From contig NZ_CP046654.1 in NCBI RefSeq assembly GCF_009759685.1, forward strand, positions 496,001-560,000: a stretch of 64,000 nucleotides of DNA, read 5' to 3'. How positions within the stretch are numbered: the first letter of the stretch is position 1; each line of letters starts with the position of its first letter. The position numbers and the translations under genes were made by a program. Below, one piece after another: positions 53,634-64,000 of the stretch. Under the pieces are notes generated by a model. It had not been told where the DNA came from, searched no databases, and saw nothing but the letters and a program-made list of their open reading frames with translations. This stretch comes from Acinetobacter baumannii (lineage in GTDB: Bacteria; Pseudomonadota; Gammaproteobacteria; Pseudomonadales; Moraxellaceae).

Positions 53634-56485
53634 TATTGAGAATCTCCTGATTGTTCAGCTTCGATTGCCAATGCATCATTAATTAGCTGAGCTTGTTGTT
53701 TTGCATGCAAGTACGGTGAGCCACAAGCTGGTGCAGCAGAAGCTTCACGACCTGCAAAACTGATACGGATTTGTTTGCCAGATTTTAAGATATCGTCATA
53801 TAAACGCGGTGCGATAAACAACCAAGCACCTTGGTTCTTCGGCTCTTCTTGCGCCCAAACGAGTTCTTTCACATTTGGATAAGCAGCCAAGATTTCCGCA
53901 AGACGTTGCTCTGGGTATGGATACAACTGTTCAATACGTACAATTGCAACATTAGTTAAGTTTTGTTCACGACGTTTTTCGAGTAAGTCGTAATAAACTT
54001 TACCGCCACAAAGTACAAGACGAGTTACATCTGACTTGTTAATTTGATCGATTTCGTCAATTACAGTTTGGAATGAACCATGTGCTAGCTCTTCTAAAGT
54101 AGAAGTCGCAAGTTTATGACGAAGTAAAGATTTCGGTGACATTACGATTAATGGCTTACGAATTGGGCGTACAGCCTGACGACGTAATGCATGGAAAATC
54201 TGTGCAGGTGTCGTTGGAGTGATCACTTGCATGTTGTCTTCAGCACATAACTGTAAGAAACGTTCTAAACGAGCTGAAGAGTGCTCTGGACCTTGACCTT
54301 CGAAACCGTGTGGTAACAACATTGTTAAACCACAAACACGCTCCCACTTAGTCTCACCAGAAGCAATAAACTGGTCAATCACAACTTGAGCACAGTTTAC
54401 GAAGTCACCAAATTGTGCTTCCCAAATAATCAAGCTCTTAGGAATTGTAGTTGCGTAACCATATTCGAACGCAAGAACTGCTTCTTCAGATAAAAGAGAA
54501 TCGTAAATCGCAAAACGTGGTTGGTTCTCTTTCACATGGCAAAGAGGAATGTAAGTTGAACCATCAACTTGGTTATGCAATTTTGCATGACGGTGTGAGA
54601 AGGTACCACGACCCACGTCTTCACCAGTAATACGAACTAGATAGTCTTCATCTAATAAAGTTGCATAAGCTAAAGTTTCTGCTGCACCCCAGTTCAATGG
54701 AGTTTCACCAGTTTGCATTTTCACGCGGTCTTCAATTACTTTTTGAACCTGACGCTGCATTACAAACCCTTCAGGAAGCTTGCTCATGCCCTCGCCTAAT
54801 TCTTTAAGGCGGTTTATGTCAAATGAAGTATCCCAATCGTCTGTATATTCATGGCCCAAATATGGAGTCCAATCTACAAACATTTTAGTGTTCGGTTCAA
54901 GAATCAAAGCATTCGCTACATGATTACCCGCTTCTAAATCAGCACGATAATCTTCAACCATTTGGTCAGCTTCAGCACGGTCAAGTACTTTCTCTTGTAC
55001 CAATTGATCAGCATAAAGTGTACGAGTAGTTGCTTTCTTAGCAATCACTTGATACATCAATGGTTGTGTACCAGATGGCTCATCTGCTTCGTTATGGCCG
55101 CGACGACGGTAACAGAACAAATCGATGACTACATCTTTACGGAATTCGTGACGGAAATCATGTGCTAATTGAGTAGCAAAGATAACAGCTTCAGGATCAT
55201 CACCATTTACATGGAAGATAGGAGCCTGAATCATTTTAGCAACGTCTGTACAGTATTCTGTCGAACGCGCATCACGTGGATCAGAAGTTGTGAAACCAAC
55301 TTGGTTGTTCACAATAATATGAACTGTACCACCAACCGTATAGCCACGAGTTTGTGACATCTGGAAGGTTTCCATGTTCACGCCCTGACCTGCAAATGCA
55401 GCATCACCATGAACAATAACTGGTAATACGTCATCACCGCCGATGTCTCTACGACGTACTTGACGCGCACGTACAGAACCTTCGACTACAGGACCAACGA
55501 TTTCTAAGTGAGATGGGTTAAATGCCAATGCCAAGTGAACTTCACCACCTGGAGTCATTACATTACTTGAGAAACCTTGGTGGTATTTAACGTCACCAGA
55601 ACCTTTCTTATGAAGTGCTTTACCTTCGAACTCACCAAATAAGTCCGCAGGGTTTTTACCCATAATATTAACAAGAAGGTTCAAACGACCACGGTGTGGC
55701 ATACCGATAACAACTTCTTTACAACCTACGGCACCAGCACGCTGGATAATCTCATTTACCATAGGAATAAAAGATTCGCCGCCTTCAACACCAAAACGTT
55801 TAGCGCCGACGTATTTATTACCGAGATATTTTTCTAAGCCTTCAGCAGCGGTTAAACGCTCTAAGAAGCCTTTCTTTTGTTCATTTGAGAAATTGAATTT
55901 ACCACGGGCACTTTCAAGACGCTGTTGAATCCAACGTTTCTCTTTTGTGTCCACGATATGCATATATTCAACACCGATCGAACCACAATAGATTGCTTCC
56001 ATTGCTTCAATCATCTCAGCAAGCGTTGCTTCGCTTTTACCGATCTCAAGATTGCCTGTGTTGAATACTGTGTCTAAATCTGATTTGGTTAAACCGTGTG
56101 CTGAAAGATCTAAATCAGGAATATCTTCACGCTTAGCAAGACCTAACGGATCTAACTTAGCTTTTTGATGTCCGCGATTGCGATAAGCAGCAATGAGTTG
56201 TAAAACGCCAATTTGACGACGCTCATGTTCAGTACTTACAGTACTTTGTACAACAGGTTGAACACGATTAGCATTACGTCCTAGTAATAGGAATTGCTCA
56301 CGCACAGCGCTGTGTGGTTGGTCACCCTTTGGATATTTATCGAAATATTGGCGCCAGTCCTCAGCGACGGAGGTTGGGGAAGTCAGGTACTGCTCGTAAA
56401 GTTCTTCAATATACGCTGCACTATCAGCGGAAAGTTCAGTGTCAAGACGCAATGCGTCAGCAACTTCTTGCATTTGTGGACCCAT
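53633..56485 (-). CDS. sucA: 2-oxoglutarate dehydrogenase E1
   Basis: 950 residues. The N-terminal segment ([22 protein letters not shown]) is the E2/E3-docking region. The thiamine-diphosphate core has [23 protein letters not shown] and [11 protein letters not shown]. The transketolase-like half has [20 protein letters not shown]. It decarboxylates 2-oxoglutarate, the committed step of the complex. The start may instead be the ATG at 56473 (MQEVADAL), because the Shine-Dalgarno lies very close to the first ATG. It is the first gene of sucA-sucB-lpd. Confidence 0.96.
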   Translation of the reverse strand: MGPQMQEVADALRLDTELSADSAAYIEELYEQYLTSPTSVAEDWRQYFDKYPKGDQPHSAVREQFLLLGRNANRVQPVVQSTVSTEHERRQIGVLQLIAAYRNRGHQKAKLDPLGLAKREDIPDLDLSAHGLTKSDLDTVFNTGNLEIGKSEATLAEMIEAMEAIYCGSIGVEYMHIVDTKEKRWIQQRLESARGKFNFSNEQKKGFLERLTAAEGLEKYLGNKYVGAKRFGVEGGESFIPMVNEIIQRAGAVGCKEVVIGMPHRGRLNLLVNIMGKNPADLFGEFEGKALHKKGSGDVKYHQGFSSNVMTPGGEVHLALAFNPSHLEIVGPVVEGSVRARQVRRRDIGGDDVLPVIVHGDAAFAGQGVNMETFQMSQTRGYTVGGTVHIIVNNQVGFTTSDPRDARSTEYCTDVAKMIQAPIFHVNGDDPEAVIFATQLAHDFRHEFRKDVVIDLFCYRRRGHNEADEPSGTQPLMYQVIAKKATTRTLYADQLVQEKVLDRAEADQMVEDYRADLEAGNHVANALILEPNTKMFVDWTPYLGHEYTDDWDTSFDINRLKELGEGMSKLPEGFVMQRQVQKVIEDRVKMQTGETPLNWGAAETLAYATLLDEDYLVRITGEDVGRGTFSHRHAKLHNQVDGSTYIPLCHVKENQPRFAIYDSLLSEEAVLAFEYGYATTIPKSLIIWEAQFGDFVNCAQVVIDQFIASGETKWERVCGLTMLLPHGFEGQGPEHSSARLERFLQLCAEDNMQVITPTTPAQIFHALRRQAVRPIRKPLIVMSPKSLLRHKLATSTLEELAHGSFQTVIDEIDQINKSDVTRLVLCGGKVYYDLLEKRREQNLTNVAIVRIEQLYPYPEQRLAEILAAYPNVKELVWAQEEPKNQGAWLFIAPRLYDDILKSGKQIRISFAGREASAAPACGSPYLHAKQQAQLINDALAIEAEQSGDSQ

Positions 56486-57043
56486 TTCCTATTGCAAAAA
56501 ATATTACAGGCTGCCTTTTAAGCATACCCATGATGCATAATGTCAAATTGGTAAAAATGACACTACTTACCCAACAGGTCTTCAAGACCATGGGGCGTCA
56601 TACTACCTAGAGAGAAAACTCCATAGGTAATTAATGAATCACAACGCCCTCAATGGCATCATCACTCACCTTATACTCGATAAAAAACCGAGCAATTTTT
56701 TGCAAATCTTTTTAGAAAAATTAACTTTAAAATTAACTTTTCTAAAATGACTTTAACCATAAAAATTAAGCACAGATCTAAGATCGTGCCACTTAATTTA
56801 ATTTCACTAGTATACGCTTTTTTCACCTATAACTTTGTGGCAAATCGTATCATGTTCTTAACGAACGATTGATTTTTTTGACACATACCATCTATAAATT
56901 GGCGAAATACATATCCAATTTTATCTATTAATATATGGTGCTTTATATAAAAACCCCTCTTTTACCGACTAAAGTATAAGACACGTATTATAAAATTAAA
57001 AAAAAACGCACATCAAGGATGTGCGTTCTCTATTTGCGCAGAA
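56486..57043. other. Intergenic region between sdhB and sucA
   Basis: 558 nt, AT-rich, containing the sdhB terminator at its right end and presumably the sucA promoter on the minus strand. A -10-like TATACT on the minus strand lies at 56809-56814, without a clear -35. I see no ORF or RNA gene. Confidence 0.5.
57006..57026 (-). terminator. Terminator of sdhCDAB
   Basis: ACGCACATC (57006-57014), AAG loop, GATGTGCGT (57018-57026), followed on the minus strand by a run of nine T. Confidence 0.9.
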
Positions 57044-57754
57044 TTAACCCGCTTGATCTAACAACATATTACGGATATGACCGATTGCTTTTGTTGGATT
57101 CAAACCTTTAGGACATACTGACACACAGTTCATAATACCTTTACAACGGAACAAACTGAACGGATCGTCAAGACGAGCCAAACGTTCTGCAGTTGCAGTA
57201 TCACGAGAGTCGATAATAAAACGATATGCATTCAACAACGCTGAAGGACCCAAGAATTTATCAGGGTTCCACCAGAATGATGGGCATGAAGTTGAACAAC
57301 ATGCACAAAGAATACACTCATACAAACCATTTAAGTGTTCACGCTCTTCAGGAGATTGCAAACGCTCTTTAGGTGGAGCAGGTTGGTTATTGATCAAGAA
57401 TGGCTGAATTTTGTCATACTGATCATAGAATTGGTTCATATCAACAACCAAATCTTTAACAACCGGCAAACCAGGTAATGGACGAATTACGATTTTCTCT
57501 GGTAAATCGTTAAGGTTTTGCAAGCAAGCCAAACCATTTTTACCATTAATATTCACACCATCAGAACCACAAATACCTTCACGGCAAGAACGACGGAATG
57601 TTAAAGTTTCGTCTTGAACCTTCAAAGCAAGCAATGCATCAAGCAACATACGGTGCTTATCAGTCAATTCAAGCTTGAAAGTTTGCATGTACGGCGCTTT
57701 ATCCTTATCAGGATCATAGCGGTAGATTTCGAATGTACGAGTACCTCTACTCAT
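57044..57754 (-). CDS. sdhB: Succinate dehydrogenase iron-sulfur subunit
   Basis: 236 residues. The [2Fe-2S] site is CREGICGSDG with a later Cys in NGLACLQ. The [4Fe-4S] and [3Fe-4S] ligands are in CILCACCSTSCPSFWW and CKGIMNCVSVCPKGLNP. It passes electrons from SdhA to the membrane quinone site. It is the last gene of sdhCDAB, 14 nt after sdhA. Confidence 0.97.
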   Translation of the reverse strand: MSRGTRTFEIYRYDPDKDKAPYMQTFKLELTDKHRMLLDALLALKVQDETLTFRRSCREGICGSDGVNINGKNGLACLQNLNDLPEKIVIRPLPGLPVVKDLVVDMNQFYDQYDKIQPFLINNQPAPPKERLQSPEEREHLNGLYECILCACCSTSCPSFWWNPDKFLGPSALLNAYRFIIDSRDTATAERLARLDDPFSLFRCKGIMNCVSVCPKGLNPTKAIGHIRNMLLDQAG

Positions 57755-57768
57755 CTTTATACTCCCGA

Positions 57769-59604
57769 TTAGAATGTACGTGGTGCTGGTGGAATTGGAT
57801 CAACAGTTAACGGCTTGAAGCGCACTGGCTTATATTCCAAACGGTTATCTGATGAATACCATAAAGTATGTTTCATCCACTCATCATCACGGCGACCGTA
57901 TGAATAAGTTGGGTGATCAGCTGGTAATTCATAATCAACTACCGTATGCGCACCACGACATTCTTTACGCGCAGCAGCTGAAATTAATGTAGCTTTTGCA
58001 ACTTCATATAAGTTTTCAACTTCAAGCGCTTCAACACGTGCAGTGTTAAATACTTTAGATTTATCTTTCAAGTGGATGTTACGCACGCGTGGTTCAAGAG
58101 CAAGAATCTCTTTAACACCCTTATCAAGCAATGCTTGAGTACGGAATACACCTGCGTGGTCTTGAACGATATCACGAATTGCATCAGCAACTTCTTGAGC
58201 ATTTTCGCCAGAAGTTGATTCATCCAATTTACGTACACGAGCTAAAGTTTGCTCTAATACATTTGTTGGAAGCGGCGCATATTCATCACCATGATGCTTA
58301 GTTACGTAATCGATAATGTGCTCACCAGCAGCCTTACCAAATACAACCAAGTCAAGAAGTGAGTTAGTACCTAAACGGTTCGCACCATGTACTGATACGC
58401 ATGAACACTCACCGATTGCATAGAAACCTTTTACAGGTTTAGTGTAGTTGTCTGTACCAGGCTCTGGTAAGCACACTTGACCATGCATATTCGTAGGAAT
58501 ACCACCCATTTGATAATGGATTGTTGGTACTACTGGAATTGGTTCTTTAGTGATGTCCACGTTTGCGAATTTTTTACCAATCTCAAATACAGATGGTAAA
58601 CGCTTCATAATTGTGTCAGCACCCAAGTGAGTCATATCAAGCAAGATATAATCACCTTTTGGACCACAACCACGACCTTCTTTAATTTCTTGGTCCATAG
58701 AACGTGATACGAAGTCACGCGGAGCCAAGTCTTTTAAAGTTGGTGCATAACGCTCCATGAATGGTTCGCCGTCTTTGTTACGAAGGATCGCACCTTCACC
58801 ACGACAACCCTCAGTCAACAATACGCCTGCGCCCGCAACACCTGTAGGGTGGAATTGCCAGAATTCCATATCTTGTAATGGAATACCAGCACGAGCAGCC
58901 ATACCAAGACCGTCACCAGTGTTGATATAAGCATTTGTTGATGCACGGTAAACACGACCAGCACCACCAGTTGCAAATAATGTTGCTTTTGCTTGGAACA
59001 CTGCAATGTTACCAGTTTCTTGGTCAATTGCAGTTACACCGAGTACATCACCTGCTTCGTTACGGATCAAATCAAGAGCGATCCACTCAACGAAGAATTG
59101 AGTACCCATTTTCACGTTGCTTTGATAAAGCGTGTGCAATAAAGCGTGACCAGTACGGTCGGCAGCAGCACAAGCACGTGGAACTGGTTTATCACCATAG
59201 TTTGCAGAGTGACCACCGAATGGACGTTGGTAAATTGTACCATCAGCGTTACGGTCAAACGGCATACCTAAGTGTTCAAGTTCATAAACAACTTTTGGCG
59301 CCTCACGACACATAAATTCGATTGCGTCTTGGTCACCTAACCAGTCAGAACCTTTTACTGTATCGTAAAAGTGGAAATGCCAGTTATCTTCTTGCATGTT
59401 ACCTAACGACGCACCAATACCGCCCTGAGCAGCAACTGTATGTGAACGTGTTGGGAAAACTTTAGTAAGTACTGCAACTTTCAAACCTGCTTGAGCAAGT
59501 TGGTAAGATGCACGCATACCAGAACCACCACCACCAACGATAACAGCATCGAAAGTGAGGTTTTGAATATTTGAATAATCTTCTTTAGGGTTTATCGCGC
59601 CCAT
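57769..59604 (-). CDS. sdhA: Succinate dehydrogenase flavoprotein subunit
   Basis: 611 residues. The FAD-binding fold is VIVGGGGSGMRAS near residue 21. The covalent-flavin histidine is His55 in RSHTVAAQGG. Substrate-site motifs are HPTGVAGAGVL, PRDFVSRSMDQEI and HGANRLGTNSLLDLVVFG. It oxidises succinate to fumarate at the inner face of the membrane. The gene begins 12 nt after sdhD. Confidence 0.97.
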   Translation of the reverse strand: MGAINPKEDYSNIQNLTFDAVIVGGGGSGMRASYQLAQAGLKVAVLTKVFPTRSHTVAAQGGIGASLGNMQEDNWHFHFYDTVKGSDWLGDQDAIEFMCREAPKVVYELEHLGMPFDRNADGTIYQRPFGGHSANYGDKPVPRACAAADRTGHALLHTLYQSNVKMGTQFFVEWIALDLIRNEAGDVLGVTAIDQETGNIAVFQAKATLFATGGAGRVYRASTNAYINTGDGLGMAARAGIPLQDMEFWQFHPTGVAGAGVLLTEGCRGEGAILRNKDGEPFMERYAPTLKDLAPRDFVSRSMDQEIKEGRGCGPKGDYILLDMTHLGADTIMKRLPSVFEIGKKFANVDITKEPIPVVPTIHYQMGGIPTNMHGQVCLPEPGTDNYTKPVKGFYAIGECSCVSVHGANRLGTNSLLDLVVFGKAAGEHIIDYVTKHHGDEYAPLPTNVLEQTLARVRKLDESTSGENAQEVADAIRDIVQDHAGVFRTQALLDKGVKEILALEPRVRNIHLKDKSKVFNTARVEALEVENLYEVAKATLISAAARKECRGAHTVVDYELPADHPTYSYGRRDDEWMKHTLWYSSDNRLEYKPVRFKPLTVDPIPPAPRTF

Positions 59605-59616
59605 GATATCTTCCTA

Positions 59617-59982
59617 TCAATTCGCCCAGAAAATCTGGATACCCCAGATTGCGTACACAAACACTGCAATAATGACAGCCGTAGTCAGTACAAGGCGTAA
59701 ACCTTTCGCTGAAGGACCCATTTGACGAGTAGTGACATAGTCAGTAAAAACCTGCCACATACCAATCCATGCGTGTGCGATAAGCGACAAAATTGCCAAT
59801 AAAGAGAAAATCTTCATTGGTAATGTCATCATGAAGCCAGCCCATTGTTGATAGTCAAATCCGCCTTTGCAGAGGATCCAACCAAAAAGAACAACAGTAT
59901 AAGCTGCCAATACCACAGCACTTACACGCTGGATAAACCAATCACGAGAACCTGAACCTGTTAAACCTGTAGCACTTTTCAT
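59617..59982 (-). CDS. sdhD: Succinate dehydrogenase membrane anchor subunit
   Basis: 121 residues from the ATG at 59982, which overlaps the sdhC stop as TAATG; an upstream in-frame ATG at 59997 would overlap sdhC by 16 nt. Three membrane helices. The segment HAWIGMWQVFTDYV holds the haem histidine and the Asp-Tyr pair of the quinone site. It anchors SdhAB together with SdhC. Confidence 0.93.
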   Translation of the reverse strand: MKSATGLTGSGSRDWFIQRVSAVVLAAYTVVLFGWILCKGGFDYQQWAGFMMTLPMKIFSLLAILSLIAHAWIGMWQVFTDYVTTRQMGPSAKGLRLVLTTAVIIAVFVYAIWGIQIFWAN

Positions 59983-60383
59983 TAGAACATAATCCATACA
60001 AAGGCTGCGATAATGGCTACCACAGATAAGATCAATGAAATTGTCGCTGCAATACGACCGCTTTGCAGTTCTTCAGCAAAACCTAGATCTGCAAGCAAAT
60101 GCTTAACCCCAGCAATAAAGTGGAAAATCAAGCCGGCTACAAATACCCACACAACAAAACGTACGAGGATATTTCCAAAAACGACATTTTTAACGTAGTC
60201 AAATCCTTCTGGTGAAGATAATGATTTATCTAGGATCCATAAGAGAACTGGTACTAATAAGAAAACGATGACACCTGATAAACGGTGTAAAATTGATGCA
60301 ATAGCCACGGGTGAGCGTAAATTTACCGCTAACACCTGACCCATGGACAAATTGACAGGTCTGTTGCTTTTCACAGCGGGCAT
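59982..60383 (-). CDS. sdhC: Succinate dehydrogenase cytochrome b556 subunit
   Basis: 133 residues from the ATG at 60383, giving MPAVKSNRPVNLSMGQ, which matches the usual SdhC N-terminus. A TTG start at 60428 would add 15 unrelated residues. ASILHRLSGVIVFLL carries the quinone-site Ser and Arg, and HFIAGVKHLLADLG the haem histidine. Three membrane helices. It is the first gene of the sdhCDAB operon and divergent from gltA. Confidence 0.93.
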   Translation of the reverse strand: MPAVKSNRPVNLSMGQVLAVNLRSPVAIASILHRLSGVIVFLLVPVLLWILDKSLSSPEGFDYVKNVVFGNILVRFVVWVFVAGLIFHFIAGVKHLLADLGFAEELQSGRIAATISLILSVVAIIAAFVWIMF

Positions 60384-61336
60384 CCTGTAGGTAGAAACTC
60401 CGACCGGAGTTTGTTGAATTAATTCCAAGGAAAGCTGGCATTGTTAGGCAAGCACAGCTCATGCCTAACCTATAAACGACACTGAATTATAAAACGCGAA
60501 ATATCAAAATACAAACAATCGACTTTGGCTTTTCCGCAAAAACTCATCAAATAAGAATCATTCACATAGCCAAACAGCATCCTTCCCTATCCCGAAGTTA
60601 AGATTAAACAAAACATGTGCTTGTTTAATCTCATCTTTTATAAAAAATTGCTTTTCTACAGTTTTATTTAAAATAAGTGCATTTTAGACTAAAGATAAAG
60701 TTAATAAATCATCAACTCAAGACAAAAATATAAATAAAACTACTTCTTACCTGCTAATTTTATTCGGTTTTATCTATAAAGAGGGATTATCCGTATTTAT
60801 ATCAAAAGAAATAAAGTGCTACTTGACTGTTAACAATGATCACTATTTTTACAAAAAATGAGTTTTAATTTTTTCTAGACCGTTCAATGAGCTATTTTTT
60901 AAACAATTAAACTTAAAAAAAAGACAACTTTTGGAATTATCAAATAGTGATAATGTGGCGATTTTTGAATCACAATTTAAAATTACAGTCTGAGTTTTAT
61001 GATTTTTTTAATCGGATTGGCATTTTATAACGTTACCCTATTCTTAATTTTTATTTAAAAATTTGCTTACAATTGTACTCACGCTTCATTTTTTTCTGCA
61101 CGTTCTTCTTGAATTGACTTATGATACCATCCCGATGCAGTGATTTTACTGACTTTTTTTGCTCGGGTCTTGATGACTAACTCTCTGTGGGAACGTCATT
61201 TTTTATCCATAAGTATAATTGACAAAATTTCAGTACTCACTAATCTTATAGCAAATTTTGACACCGTCTGATTCGCACATGAGAAAATTAGGATTTCGAG
61301 TCAGATAATCATTCACCAGGACAGGAGATCTATTGA
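60384..61336. other. Long divergent regulatory region sdhC / gltA
   Basis: About 950 nt of AT-rich DNA with no convincing ORF. It must hold promoters for both TCA operons. A short stem GATGAC...GTCAT followed by T6 near 61172-61204 could be a weak terminator or an element in a gltA leader. Nothing else could be assigned. Confidence 0.5.
61219..61246 (+). promoter_or_regulatory. Probable gltA promoter
   Basis: Perfect TTGACA (61219-61224), a 16-nt spacer and TAATCT (61241-61246). The leader would be about 85 nt. Confidence 0.5.
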
Positions 61337-62611
61337 ATGTCTGAAGCAACTGGCAAAAAAGCCGTATTACATCTTGATGGCAAAGAAATTGAATTACCAA
61401 TTTACAGTGGCACATTAGGTCCCGATGTAATCGACGTTAAAGATGTATTGGCCTCAGGTCACTTTACTTTTGATCCTGGTTTTATGGCGACAGCTTCATG
61501 CGAGTCTAAAATCACATTTATCGATGGTGACAAAGGTATTTTATTACACCGCGGTTACCCGATTGACCAGTTAGCGACTCAAGCAGACTACCTTGAAACT
61601 TGTTATTTATTATTAAATGGCGAGTTACCAACTGCTGAACAAAAAGTTGAGTTCGATGCGAAAGTTCGTGCTCATACTATGGTTCATGATCAAGTTAGCC
61701 GTTTCTTCAATGGTTTCCGTCGTGATGCTCACCCTATGGCAATCATGGTTGGTGTAGTAGGCGCATTATCTGCTTTCTATCACAACAACCTTGACATTGA
61801 AGACATCAACCACCGCGAAATTACTGCGATTCGTTTGATTGCTAAAATTCCAACGCTTGCTGCTTGGAGCTACAAATATACTGTAGGTCAGCCATTCATC
61901 TATCCACGTAATGACTTAAATTACGCGGAAAACTTCTTACACATGATGTTTGCAACTCCTGCAGACCGTGACTACAAAGTAAACCCTGTTCTTGCTCGTG
62001 CAATGGATCGTATCTTTACGCTTCACGCTGACCACGAACAAAACGCGTCTACTTCTACAGTTCGTCTTGCTGGTTCTACTGGTGCGAATCCATATGCGTG
62101 TATCTCTGCTGGTATCTCTGCTCTTTGGGGTCCTGCACACGGTGGTGCGAACGAAGCAGTTCTTAAAATGCTTGATGAAATCGGTAGCGTTGAAAATGTT
62201 GCTGAGTTCATGGAAAAAGTTAAACGCAAAGAAGTTAAACTTATGGGCTTCGGTCACCGCGTTTACAAAAACTTCGATCCACGCGCTAAAGTGATGAAGC
62301 AAACTTGTGACGAAGTTCTTGAAGCATTAGGTATCAATGATCCTCAATTAGCGCTTGCTATGGAACTTGAACGTATTGCATTGAACGACCCGTACTTTGT
62401 TGAACGTAAACTTTACCCTAACGTAGACTTCTACTCTGGTATCATCCTTAAAGCGATTGGTATCCCAACAGAAATGTTTACCGTTATCTTCGCTCTTGCA
62501 CGTACAGTTGGCTGGATCAGTCACTGGTTAGAAATGCACAGCGGTCCTTACAAAATTGGTCGTCCTCGTCAGCTTTACACTGGTGAAGTGCAACGTGACA
62601 TCAAGCGTTAA
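61337..62611 (+). CDS. gltA: Citrate synthase, type II
   Basis: 424 residues. The catalytic triad is visible: His268 in [10 protein letters not shown], His307 in GFGHRVYK and Asp364 in NVDFYSG. The N-terminal beta domain ([19 protein letters not shown]) is typical of the large hexameric, NADH-sensitive Gram-negative enzyme. It condenses oxaloacetate and acetyl-CoA. AGGAG lies 9 nt before the ATG. It is divergent from sdhCDAB and has its own terminator. Confidence 0.98.
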
Positions 62612-62637
62612 TATTCGAAAGAATATTAATGTAAAAA

Positions 62638-62662
62638 AGCTGCCTAATGGCAGCTTTTTTTT
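62638..62662 (+). terminator. Terminator of gltA
   Basis: AGCTGCC (62638-62644), TAAT, GGCAGCT (62649-62655), then a T-run. The A-run on the left lets it serve the convergent gene too. Confidence 0.88.
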
Positions 62663-62680
62663 ATAAATAAGTTTTAAAAG

Positions 62681-63166
62681 TTATTCTTCTTCAAACATAT
62701 TTAATAAGTGATGACTAATACCATCAGCTCTTAGCCAAGCCAACTCATAACTTGCTTTGGCCAAAGCTAAAATACGTCTTTCAAACTCAGTCCATACTTG
62801 TTTAACTTGCGCTTCTGAAATCCCTAAACCACTGTCATGAGCTAAATGCTTATTCTTTTCACATATTTTTAAGGCATGGTAGAGTTTACGCCCTTTACTC
62901 GCCCCTTCCATTAACCTGACACGTTTACCTAATATAAATCCTTCTACATGCTGTAGATTCGCCTGCGGCAACATAGGTACCAAAATCTGATCCAATTGAT
63001 CATCTAAACGCTTCCAGACAGCTAAACGCTGCTCTGCCGTATAGGTATTCCATTGAATTACTTCATGGTTAAAGCGGCGACAACCACGACATACCTGATC
63101 ACCAAAAACTGTTGAACAACGCCCTGCACATGGGGTGAGAGAGAGCATTCGATGATCACTACTCAA
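62681..63166 (-). CDS. DUF1289-containing protein
   Basis: 161 residues. The N-terminus has TPCAGRCSTVFGDQVCRGCRR, in which four cysteines in two pairs (C-x3-C and C-x2-C) are the DUF1289 signature and probably bind metal. The remaining 120 residues are helical and unrecognised. The start is a TTG at 63166 with AAGGAG 8 nt upstream; the ATG at 63148 is an alternative without a ribosome site. It is divergent from trhO. Confidence 0.75.
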   Translation of the reverse strand: MSSDHRMLSLTPCAGRCSTVFGDQVCRGCRRFNHEVIQWNTYTAEQRLAVWKRLDDQLDQILVPMLPQANLQHVEGFILGKRVRLMEGASKGRKLYHALKICEKNKHLAHDSGLGISEAQVKQVWTEFERRILALAKASYELAWLRADGISHHLLNMFEEE

Positions 63167-63277
63167 AACAGACTCCTTAAATAAACCATATACTTTTTAT
63201 GGTTTTCTCGCTTATTACGAATTTTCGCGCTAAAATATGCGCCTTAAATTTCTATCTTAATACATTTGGAGTTTTCC

Positions 63278-64000
63278 ATGAACGCTACTGTAGAACAGCT
63301 TGCACCTGTAGAACAGCAAGCGACCGCGGGTTGGGTTGTTGCAGCACTATATCAATTTAAAGAAGTTCAAGATCCAGCTGATCTTCAACAACGTCTTTTA
63401 GACTTAGTGAAAACAATTAACCTTTGCGGAACTCTGATTGTAGCAGGTGAAGGAATTAATGGCACCGTTGCTGGGGACCGTGAGGCAATTGATACGATTC
63501 ATCAATTTTTGTTAAACGAAGGTTTTAACGCTATGGAATATAAAGAATCCCATAGTTCTGACAAACCTTTCCGTAAAATGAAAATCAAGCTTAAAAAAGA
63601 AATCGTGACTTTAGGCGTTGAAGTAAAACCTCGTGATTTAGTGGGTCACTATCTTGATCCTAAAGAATGGAATGAGCTTATTGCACGTGATGATGTGATT
63701 CTAATCGACACACGTAATGACTATGAATATAAAGCCGGAACTTTCAAGGGGGCGATTGACCCAAAAACAGAAACTTTCCGCGAATTTCCTGAATATGTAA
63801 AAAAAGAGTTAGAACAACATAAAGATAAGAAAATCGCGATGTTCTGTACGGGTGGTATTCGCTGCGAAAAATCAACTTCTTTACTTCTTCAAGAAGGCTT
63901 TAAAGAGGTTTACCACCTTAAAGGCGGTATTCTTAAATATTTAGAAGAAACTCCTCCTGATGAAAGCCTTTGGGAAGGCGAATGTTTCGTATTTGATGGA
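63278..64000 (+). CDS. trhO: tRNA uridine(34) hydroxylase TrhO, rhodanese family (3' end outside window)
   Basis: 241 codons are open to the window edge from the ATG at 63278, with TTGGAG upstream. The N-terminal acylphosphatase-like half has LCGTLIVAGEGINGTVAG. The rhodanese half has DVILIDTRNDYEYKAGTFKGA, and the active-site loop is MFCTGGIRCEKST with the catalytic Cys in CTGGIRC. TrhO (YceA) hydroxylates U34 of certain tRNAs on the way to cmo5U. The C-terminal zinc-binding tail is beyond the window. Confidence 0.92.
   Translation, partial: MNATVEQLAPVEQQATAGWVVAALYQFKEVQDPADLQQRLLDLVKTINLCGTLIVAGEGINGTVAGDREAIDTIHQFLLNEGFNAMEYKESHSSDKPFRKMKIKLKKEIVTLGVEVKPRDLVGHYLDPKEWNELIARDDVILIDTRNDYEYKAGTFKGAIDPKTETFREFPEYVKKELEQHKDKKIAMFCTGGIRCEKSTSLLLQEGFKEVYHLKGGILKYLEETPPDESLWEGECFVFDG

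Noticed and set aside
56486..57043. Additional sRNA in the sdhB-sucA gap
   Set aside because: The only strong hairpin belongs to the sdhB terminator on the minus strand; no separate promoter-terminator pair is visible.

Overview
The window looks like a chromosomal segment of an Acinetobacter of the A. baumannii/calcoaceticus group. The evidence is low-GC coding DNA, TAA-rich stops, the TCA block order gltA / sdhCDAB / sucAB-lpd-sucCD, trpS next to the suc operon with an sRNA-like locus between them, and a giant Bap-type adhesin. It is mostly ordered core genome. I see no insertion sequence, prophage, integrase, CRISPR array or rRNA.

Layout. 1-4.6 kb: the 5' part of glpK, a KgtP-type 2-oxoglutarate symporter, a small lipoprotein, a methyltransferase and folD. 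4.6-7.1 kb: tRNA-Cys and tRNA-Leu(UAA), then a Tat/lipoprotein PhoD phosphatase, then a second identical tRNA-Leu(UAA); the tRNA-Leu plus terminator unit is a direct repeat flanking phoD. 7.1-13.3 kb: a small exported protein, a DUF5713 protein, folP, ftsH and rlmE (minus strand), yhbY and a DOMON-like gene (plus strand), and a coiled-coil LEA-like protein. 13.4-18.5 kb: carA-carB behind a leader that looks like a transcription attenuator, then greA. 18.6-24.3 kb: a CatB-like acetyltransferase, a universal stress protein, an alkyltransferase-like (ATL) protein, a metzincin-like lipoprotein and a two-gene operon (CapA-like protein plus a predicted alpha/alpha-toroid protein).

24.5-43.0 kb is one 6180-codon gene for a Bap-family adhesin. 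It has a BapA-type N-terminal prefix, three tandem arrays of paired Ig-like domains (DNA periods 576, 516 and 570 bp), six larger C-terminal repeats and a type I secretion C-terminus. No secretion genes for it lie in the window.

43.5-48.3 kb: an NhaP-type antiporter, a YpfJ-type zinc metallopeptidase, a DUF808 membrane protein and trpS. Between trpS and sucD lies an sRNA-like locus at the position I remember for Aar of A. baylyi. 48.7-62.6 kb: succinyl-CoA synthetase, the 2-oxoglutarate dehydrogenase complex, succinate dehydrogenase and, divergently, citrate synthase. The end holds a DUF1289 protein and the 5' part of trhO.

Functionally, the TCA block plus the 2-oxoglutarate symporter fit an aerobic organic-acid user. 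folP and folD (folate) and carAB (arginine/pyrimidine precursor) are housekeeping biosynthesis. The least ordinary parts are the carA leader, the tRNA-flanked phoD unit, the homogenised repeat arrays of the adhesin, and the metzincin/CapA/toroid genes beside it.
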